Below are positions 57,066 to 64,000 of a stretch of DNA of 64,000 nt, piece by piece. The position numbers were made by a program, and so were the translations under genes. The stretch lies in assembly GCF_002776525.5 (NCBI RefSeq), contig NC_045449.1, forward strand, positions 4,021,499 to 4,085,498, given 5' to 3'. A model generated the notes under the pieces. The model was not told the origin of the DNA, ran no database searches, and saw only the letters and a list, made by a program, of their open reading frames with translations. This stretch comes from Piliocolobus tephrosceles (Eukaryota; Chordata; Mammalia; Primates; Cercopithecidae). Positions within the stretch are counted from its first letter, which is position 1, and each line of letters starts with the position of its first letter.

Positions 57066-57323
57066 TTTTTGTTTTTTGGAGACAGAGTCGCCCTCTGTCA
57101 CTCGGGCTGGAGTGCAGTGGTGCAATCTCCGCCTCCCAGGTTGAATTGATTCTCCTGCCTCAGCCTCCCGAGTAGCTGGGATTACAGTCGCGCACCACCA
57201 CACCAGCTAATTTTTTTCTATTTTTAGTAGAAAGCGGTTTTGCCATGTTGGTCTCAAACTCCCACCCACCCACCTCAGCCTCCAAAAGTGCTGGGATTAC
57301 AGGCATGAGCCACTGCCCCTGGC
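57066..57323 (-). mobile_element. AluS-like element, shortened
   Basis: Antisense Alu with two internal deletions, flanked by CCACTGAAG. Confidence 0.92.
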
Positions 57324-57934
57324 CTCCACTGAAGTTTTTAATGTGGTTTAACCTTACTTTATTTTATGCTTGGTCTACCTGGCTAGACAACCAGCTCTTT
57401 ACAGGCCAGTATAATGTATCTGTCGCATTCTATGTGTTCCCTCCTTCCCCAAGAGGACAGTGCCTTTGCAAATGTGTGAGAAATTACTATGGATTCATGC
57501 CCCACATCTGCAACCAGGTAAGGCAGGCAGCCTTCTACCTTACTGTGCTGAGTTACACAATACATAGTACTTACTCTGGGTCAGTTCCCTAGGAAACGGA
57601 TTCTGAGGCAGAGATTTGAGGTTTGTCAGGAGGTGCTCTCAAAAACAAGAGTGAGGGATGCAAGCTTAGACAAAGGGAGAAGATAAACTAATTCAAGGTA
57701 GTTGAAACAAAGGCCTCAGTCAATACTATGTTAGAATGACCTTCCCGAGAATTCCCAAACAAGACAAAAGAGCCAGTTGACCAGGCCTCTGTACCAACCC
57801 AGCTCCACCCACCTAATCCACTAGTCACCGAATGCAGCTAAGCACCAGGGATTCCAGAAGCTTGGGAATGACTGCTTCCCTCAAGGCAGTCTGCCGACAC
57901 CGGGCTCACCCTTTCTCACCTGCTCCCTCTGATG

Positions 57935-58214
57935 AAGCCAACTGCCATGTTGTGAACTGACTTACGGAGAGGCCTGCAGGAGACAGAACTAAGGGAGAAC
58001 TCTAGCCAACAGGCAGTGAGGAGGAACTCAGTCGTGCTTGGAAGCAGATGCACCCCAGTTGAGTCAACACCTTGACCACAGCCTTGTGAGGGACACCTGG
58101 AGTCAACCAAGTCACACCCAGATCCCATGGCCATGGAAATCATGAGATAATAAATGTTGTTTCAAGCCACTACGTTTTAGTAATGTGTTAGGTAGCAATA
58201 AAGAACGAATACAG
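57935..58214 (+). mobile_element. Old LTR-like (MaLR-type) remnant
   Basis: Ends in GAGATAATAAATGTTGTTTC, AAGCCACTACGTTTTAGTAA and GCAATAAAGAACGAATACAG, the pattern of several old MaLR/LTR 3' ends. The exact family is not settled. Confidence 0.6.
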
Positions 58215-58740
58215 TCCCTCTAGCCTTAATGCAGAGCAGAGCCCTCCTTTCCAGTGGTATACAGTAGCCATGGTGCTGATCTGTGCCAAGGGGAGGATTT
58301 GTTTCCTTTTCCTCTCTATTCTTCCTACCCCACAGCTGAATTAGAACATAAGGTATAAAAAACTAATAATCTCTATATAGGGTGAGGTGTAAACACTAAC
58401 AAAATGTGAGATAAAGCCTGGGCCAAGCAGCATCCACAGTAATCCATGCATTTTGAGAAAATATGTGTGGCTCATGGACTTGAATGTAGATAAATATGTA
58501 TTTTCAAATAATCTTAAATTGATTTCATTTTCAGTTCAGCCCAGACAGACTGTACATTTTTCAAGAGTTTATACTGAGTTTGCGTTCACATCTATGTCCC
58601 CTCGCATGACTGAAAACACAAAAAATACTCAAAGTGCGTGGTGACAAAGCTGTGAGAAAAGCCAGCCTCCAACAAGAGACAGGTGAGGCTGCTGACTATT
58701 CAGTCTACAAAGCCGGACTTGGGGAAACAGGTATCTTTAT
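58215..58740. other. UBE2G1 intron 5, unique sequence
   Basis: About 525 bases with nothing recognised. Confidence 0.5.
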
Positions 58741-58741
58741 A

Positions 58742-58888
58742 CTTTTTTTTTTTTTTTTGAGACAGAGTCTCACTTGCTTGGCTCACTGCCTCTGCCTACT
58801 GCAACCTCCGCCTCCGGGATTCAAGTGATTCTCCTGCCTCAGCCTCCCAAGTAGCTGGGATTACAGGCATGAGCCACTGCACCCGGCC
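58742..58888 (-). mobile_element. Alu with large internal deletion
   Basis: Antisense Alu in which the T-run end and left part join the final GAGCCACTGCACCCGGCC directly; about half the element is gone. Confidence 0.88.
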
Positions 58889-58889
58889 G

Positions 58890-59330
58890 CAAAGGGAACA
58901 TTTATCCTTGCCAACGGGACTATGTAAAGAAGGAACACTTTAGAAAATAATTTGGCATTATCTAGTCAAAATGACATACGTGTACCCTTGATTTAACAAT
59001 TCCACCCCTAAGTATATACCCTAGAGAAACTCTTAACAGTACATGCAAATCAGGAAACAAGGAGAGCCACTCTCTATCACAGAAAAAGAAAAAACACCCC
59101 TACACCAATTCAGAAAATAACTGCAATGACAGTAAGGAGTAGAGCGGTAATTTACCAAATGAAACAGCACACTCCTGAAATATACCTATTTGCAACAACA
59201 CAGATCAACCTGAAGAATGATGAGCAATAAAAGTAACAGAAGAATACATTCATTATCATTCCACATATAAACAGTTCAAAATCATGAAATACATTGTTTA
59301 AAAATGCAAATTTGGTAAAATTATGAAGAA
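58890..59330 (+). mobile_element. Old L1M 3'-UTR-like fragment
   Basis: AACAATTCCACCCCTAAGTA, then ATACCCTAGAGAAACTCTTA, then CATAAACAGTTCAAAATCATG follow the order of old L1M/HAL1 3' ends. Confidence 0.65.
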
Positions 59331-59836
59331 AAGCAATAGTAAACCCAGAATTAGGAATCTGAGAAAGAGACAGAAGAAAGCAGTGGCGTGTAGGGGACAG
59401 AAGATAATGGTAATGTTCGTTTTCTTAAAATAGGTAGATTCAAGACGTATCATGAAGTGTGATTTTTTTGGACACTGTATTTCAGTTTCTCCCTTAACCC
59501 TCACAAATCAATAGGTCTTTTATTGCATAATTTAAATGTCACAAATATGTCTTATGAATCATCTGGCATCTTGTTTCTGTAGCTGGACAACTCTTAGACC
59601 TTATTCACAAACCTGCAGAACTATTCCTTTTTCAGAGACACAGATACTAAATAAATATTTTCTGCTATGTTTTTAACTGTTGCAGCTTGCTGAATCAGAG
59701 CAGCTGAATTTGAAACAAGCTCGATGTTGTATCCTTTGGTGCTCTAAGCCTTCAGTAAACTTCTATAGTAACAAACTATAGAAATGACCCCTGAAAGGAT
59801 AGTCTTCATTTCAGTTTCTATCATTTCAATATTTAA

Positions 59837-60138
59837 TTTTTTTTTTTTTTTTTTTTTGAGACGGAGTCTTGCTCTGTTGCCCAGGCTGGAGTGCAGTGGC
59901 CGGATCTCAGCTCACCACAACCTCCGTCTCCTGGGTTCACGCCATTCTCCTGCCTCAGCCTCCTGAGTGGCTGGGACCACAGGCGCCCACCACCTCGCCC
60001 GGCTAATTTTTTGTATTTTTAGTAGAGACGGGGTTTCACCGTGTTAGCCAGGAGGGTCTCGATCTCCTGACCTCGTGATCCGCCCGTCTCGGCCTCCCAA
60101 AGTGCTGGGATTACAGGCTTGAGCCACCGCGCCCGGCC
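59837..60138 (-). mobile_element. AluY (Old World monkey type)
   Basis: Antisense AluY flanked by TCAATATTTAATTTTTT on both sides. Confidence 0.96.
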
Positions 60139-60340
60139 TCAATATTTAATTTTTTAAAAGAAGAGACCAAATAACCCACATGTGGGCAATTAATCTATAT
60201 TATTTCCTCTTCTAAGGTAGATGGGTGCCTTCTATCTTTGACTCCTTTCTAGACCTAACATAAATCTGTAGACAGATGTTATACAATGAAAGGGAAGTTT
60301 TTACTACTGGCCCTATCTGTAAAGACCAAGGAGATAGAAG

Positions 60341-60652
60341 ACCAACTTTTTTTTGTTTTTTGCTTTTTTTTGAGATAGAGTCTTGCTCTGTTGTCCAGGC
60401 TGGAGTGCTATGGCATGATGTTAGCTCACTGCAACCTCCACCTCCCAGATTCAAGTGATTCTCCTCCCTCGGCCTCCTGAGTAGCTGGGATTACAGGTGC
60501 ACACCACCACGCCCAGCTAATTTTTGTATTTTTAGTAGAGGCAGGGTTTCACCATGTTGTCCAGGCTAGTCTCGAACTCCTGTCTTCAGGTGTTCCACCG
60601 ACCTCGGCTTCTCAAAGTGCTGGGATTACAGGCGTGAGCCACTGCGCCCGGC
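60341..60652 (-). mobile_element. AluS-like element (inverted pair with the next)
   Basis: Antisense Alu flanked by AGAAGACMAAC. It faces the sense Alu at 60,736 across 83 bases. Confidence 0.94.
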
Positions 60653-60735
60653 CAGAAGACAAACCTTAAAGGAATAGGTAGATGGCTAATAGTCTTGCCT
60701 ATACCCTACATAATACAGTATATGAAGATATAAGA

Positions 60736-61025
60736 GGCCGGGAGTGGTGGCTCATGCCTATAATCCCAGCACTTTGGGAGGCCGAGGCGGGCGGATCAGG
60801 AGGTCAGGAGATGGAGATCATCCTGGCTAACACTGTGAAACTCCATCTTTACTAAAAATACAAAAAATTAGCCAGGCGAGGTAGCAGGTGCTGTAGTCCC
60901 AGCTACTGGGGAGGCTGAGGCAGAAGAATGGCGTGAGCCCGGAGGCAGAGCTTGCAGTGAGCCGAGATCGCGCCACTGTACTCCAGCCTGGGCAACAGAG
61001 CGAGACTCATCTCAAAAACAAAAAA
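60736..61025 (+). mobile_element. AluY-like element (inverted pair with the previous)
   Basis: Sense Alu flanked by AAGATATAAGA. It lies about 350 bases downstream (in UBE2G1 sense) of exon 5. Confidence 0.95.
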
Positions 61026-61377
61026 AGATATAAGAAACATTAGCGCCCAAGTGATCAAGATGCTAGATCAAAAAGTCAAACAAAGAAACTACACTGAAAT
61101 AAGAACCTTATTATTAGAAACTTTACCATCAGTGAAAAGTAAAAGGCCACCAGCATACTAACCATATGAAAGCAGAATATCTAGTCAAAAACAGTTGATG
61201 TCTTAGGAGAAAAGCAAGCAGATTATACAGCAGTTTTAAGAACCAGACTACTGGATAATACCATTAAAAAATGAAGTCAATGAAAAAATGTAATTCAAAT
61301 ACCTAGATCACACAATTTCCAAAAACTAATATGATACTTACAAAAAAACAAAAGTATGATATTTAAAATAAACTTAC

Positions 61378-61501
61378 CCTGAAATAAGTGAAGTGACTAG
61401 CTGCTAAATAAATGTCACTCAAAAGCAGTCTCTTGGCTTTTTCTTACACAGCGGGCAACTTTTCTTTTAAATTCTCCATTTCTATCTTCCCTCCATTCTT
61501 T
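61378..61501 (-). CDS. UBE2G1: UBE2G1 exon 5 (last coding exon, C terminus)
   Basis: Codes KEWREDRNGEFKRKVARCVR followed by KSQETAFE and the stop TGA at 61,415-61,417, which is the known C-terminal helix of UBE2G1 (29 codons with the stop). The coding part is 61,415-61,501 and enters in phase 0. Acceptor: TTTTTTAATCTACAG|AAAGAATGG. Donor: TTTCAGG|GTAAGT, with the exon ending at 61,378. The last 37 bases are 3' UTR, which continues in exon 6. The residues show no change from the human protein as I recall it. Confidence 0.97.
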
Positions 61502-61810
61502 CTGTAGATTAAAAAAGCAGTATCAAGTGATTTCATGCAAACTCCTCTTTATAATCTTAAATATTTATTTTAATTTTGAATGTAATCCCTTGGTGACTTA
61601 TCCACTTCAAAAATATTATAAAGCTGGTAAGGTAGAAAGCAGTTAGACATACTTTTGCAAGACACTACCAGGATATACAGGCAGAAATCTCCTATGCAAA
61701 TTCCCTCTACATTAAAAATTATCTTTAAAAAAGAAAAAGGTCACAAAAGAACGTTTACAGTTTTGTATTACACTGAAAAAGAAAGTTAAAATACACAAAT
61801 AAGACATTCA
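61502..61810. other. UBE2G1 intron 4, unique sequence
   Basis: About 310 bases holding the exon 5 branch and polypyrimidine region; no other feature. Confidence 0.5.
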
Positions 61811-61811
61811 G

Positions 61812-62108
61812 GCCAGGTGCCGTGGCTCACGGCTATAATCCCAGCACATTGCGAGGCCGAGGTGGGCGAATCATGAAGTCCGGAGTTTGAGATCAGCCTG
61901 ACCAATATGCTGAAAGTAAAAGTACAAAAATTAGCCAGGCGTGGTGGCCCATGCCTGTAATCCCAGCTACTCAGGAGGTTGAGGCAGGAAAATCACCTGA
62001 ACCGGGGAGGCGGAGGTTGCTGTGACCTGAGATGGCGCCACTGCATGGCCGCCTGGGCGACAGAGCAAGATTCTGTCTCAAAAAAAAAAAAAGAAAGAAA
62101 GAAAGAAA
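61812..62108 (+). mobile_element. AluS-like element with (GAAA)n tail
   Basis: Sense Alu flanked by AAGACATTCAG on both sides. Confidence 0.94.
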
Positions 62109-62309
62109 AGACATTCAGTTGCTAATCTGAAGGATTACCAACTCTCCCTATTGGAAACTACCAGAATATAAACATAAATGTGTCTGCAACGTAAGGTAGG
62201 TAAGTGGGATGCATCATATTGAGATGATACTAAGTACCATTTCTAGTGTAGAGAAAAACAGATGACAGTTATCACTGTCACTGCCTGACATACAAAAATG
62301 GAACAGAAC

Positions 62310-62396
62310 AGTGGGGTAATGAGGGGAGGGGAAGAGAAGGGAAGGAGAGAGAGAGAGCAAGAGAGAGAGGAGTTGGGGGAGAGTGAAAACAAAGGG
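62310..62396. repeat. Purine-rich (GA) tract
   Basis: Mostly GAGA and GGGAA units on the plus strand, mirrored as a pyrimidine tract in the UBE2G1 transcript. Confidence 0.85.
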
Positions 62397-62482
62397 AAAA
62401 GGGTCTATTAAACAGAGGCCTAAAGAAGCCAAAATTTGGAAATGGCAAATCTGAGAAGAGCCTGAATAAAAAGTGGGGCTAA

Positions 62483-62763
62483 GGCCATGCATGGTGGCTC
62501 ACACCTATAATCTCAGCACTTTGGGAGGCCGAGGCAGGACCTCAGGATCACCAGAGATCAGGACTTCAACACCAGCCTGGCCACCATGATGAAACCCATC
62601 TCAACTAAAAGATACAAAAATCAGCTGGACATGGTGGCGCACACCTGGAGTCCCAGCTACTTGGGAAGCTGAGGCGGGAGAATCGCTTGAACCTGAGAGC
62701 CAATATTGCACCACTGCACTCCAGCCTGAGCAACAGAGCAAGACTCCGTCTCTCAAAAAAAAA
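62483..62763 (+). mobile_element. AluS/J-like element
   Basis: Sense Alu with a deletion in its right arm (CCTGAGAGCCAATATTGC). Confidence 0.92.
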
Positions 62764-62912
62764 AGAGGGACTGAAAATAGAGATTAACTGAAAGTCTGTA
62801 TACTCAACATTTTTTCTCACCTACATCCAAAATGTTAACTTTCCCAAAATAATAATGATAATATATAAATTTTGTATAAATATACTGAAGAATACTATAA
62901 TTAGAACTGCTA

Positions 62913-63222
62913 GGCTGGATGCAGTGGCTCATGCCTGTCATCCCAGCACTTTGGGAGGCAGAGGCAAGTGGATCACCTGAAGTCAGGAGTTCAAGATCAG
63001 CCTGGCCAACATGGTGAAACCCCCATCTCTAGTAAAAATACAAAAAAATTAGCCAGGCATGGTGGCGCACGCCTATAATCCCTGTTACTCAGGAGGCTGA
63101 GGTGGGAGAATCGCTTGAACTCGAGAGGCAGAGGTTGCAGTGAGCCGAGATCGCGCCACTGCATTCCAGCCTGGGCGACAGAGCAAGACTCTGTCTCAGA
63201 AAAACCAAAAAATAAATAAAAG
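62913..63222 (+). mobile_element. AluS-like element
   Basis: Sense Alu flanked by AGAACTGCTAG on both sides. Confidence 0.95.
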
Positions 63223-63403
63223 AACTGCTAGTGTGGGTATTGGTGCCAAAAACAATTACTCCTTCATTTTGGAATTTAAATGACACCTCTTCCTCCAACC
63301 CTTACTTTCAGTTTAGTATCTGCTTTGTCTTCCATATAGCCATATAACCATACAGCTTTGAATGACATAAATACCATTTCTTTTTTCCCCAGACTGTCAC
63401 TTC

Positions 63404-63696
63404 TTTTTTTTTTTTTGAGACGGAGTCTCGCTATTTCGCCCAGGCTGGGGTGCAGTGGCCAGATCTCAGCTCACTGCAAGCTCCTCCTCCCGGGTTTACG
63501 CCATTCCCTTGCCTCAGCCTCCTGAGTAGCTGAGACTACAGGCGCCCACCACCTCGCCCGGCTAGTTTTTGTATTTTTAGTAGAGACGAGGTTTCACTGT
63601 GTTAGCCAGGATGGTCTCGATCTCCTGACCTCGTGATCCGCCCGTCTCGGCCTCCCAAAGTGCTGGGATTACAGGCTTGAGCCACCGCGCCCGGCC
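63404..63696 (-). mobile_element. AluY (Old World monkey type)
   Basis: Antisense AluY flanked by AGACTGTCACTTCTTT on both sides. Confidence 0.96.
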
Positions 63697-63712
63697 TAGA
63701 CTGTCACTTCTT

Positions 63713-64000
63713 TTTCTTTTTTTTTTTTTTTTTTTAGATAGGGTCTCACTCTGTTGCCTGGGCTGAAGTGTAGTGGTGATCATAGCTCAGTGCAGGCTTG
63801 AACACCTGAGCTCATGCAATCAATCCCCCCACCTCAGCCTCTGGAGCGTCTAGGACTACATGTGCACATCACCACACCCAGCTAATTTTTGTACTTTTTG
63901 TAGACTGGGTTTCACCATGTCGCCCAGGCTGATCTCGAATTCCTGGTCTCAAGTAACTCAACTGCCTCGGCCTCCCAAAGTGCTGGGATTACAGGCATAA
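63713..64000 (-). mobile_element. AluJ-like element, cut by window edge
   Basis: Antisense old Alu reaching the right edge of the window at GGGATTACAGGCATAA. Confidence 0.92.

Larger units (their letters stand above)
49985..64000 (-). other. UBE2G1: UBE2G1 gene, 3' part (exons 5-6, intron 5, part of intron 4)
   Basis: UBE2G1 is a 170-residue ubiquitin-conjugating enzyme (E2) that builds Lys48-linked chains and works with cullin-RING ligases. Only the last coding exon and the 3' UTR exon are in the window; the active-site cysteine lies in an exon beyond the right edge. The gene runs in tandem with ANKFY1, upstream of it on the same strand, with about 6.3 kb between. Confidence 0.93.

Noticed and set aside
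1..64000. CRISPR arrays, tRNA or rRNA genes, bacterial or viral genes
   Set aside because: Repeats present are dispersed Alus and microsatellites; no regular repeat-spacer unit, cloverleaf with intact boxes or viral gene was found.

Overview
The window is primate nuclear DNA, most likely from an Old World monkey (Cercopithecidae). Alu elements of J, S and Y age make up a large share of it. The youngest Alu copies share a form typical of the Old World monkey lineage: a head reading GGCTCAAGCCTG, GAGACGGGCGG near position 40, GCGTAAACCCGGG, and GATCCGGCCACTGC in the right arm. Exon structure and gene order match human 17p13.2 (ANKFY1 next to UBE2G1, both on the minus strand). No bacterial operon, CRISPR array, tRNA, rRNA or virus was seen. 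The species call rests on Alu diagnostics read by eye.

Layout. (1) Positions 1-43,700 hold the 5' part of ANKFY1 (Rabankyrin-5, a Rab5/PI3P endosomal effector) on the minus strand. Coding exon 1 (only 10 coding bases) lies at 43,626-43,635 in a CpG island. Coding exon 2 is at 23,967-24,159 and coding exon 3 at 17,721-17,839. The splice sites and reading phases join exactly to give the coiled-coil N terminus and the start of the BTB domain. The other exons lie to the left, outside the window. (2) Intron 3 of ANKFY1 contains an antisense processed pseudogene of the Wnt co-receptor RYK (about 3,668-6,655). It has lost its introns and carries several frameshifts, a deletion and a premature stop. 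(3) Positions 43,800-49,980 are a repeat-rich interval between ANKFY1 and UBE2G1. (4) Positions 49,980-64,000 hold the 3' part of UBE2G1 (ubiquitin E2) on the minus strand. Exon 5 (61,378-61,501) codes for the last 28 residues and the stop. Exon 6 (about 49,985-53,252) is entirely 3' UTR. Earlier UBE2G1 exons lie to the right of the window.

Between the exons are Alus, old L1 and L2 LINE fragments, MIRs, MaLR/MLT-type LTR remnants, and hAT and Tigger-type DNA transposon relics, separated by stretches in which I see nothing specific. The two genes do not form an operon. They are neighbours in tandem orientation, with the 3' end of UBE2G1 about 6.3 kb upstream of the ANKFY1 start. I found no undescribed biological system. 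The points most worth a second look are the three BANP-type CGCG elements in the ANKFY1 promoter, a monkey-lineage AluY just upstream of it, the decayed RYK retrocopy, and the UBE2G1 stop codon placed 37 nt before a 3'-UTR exon junction.
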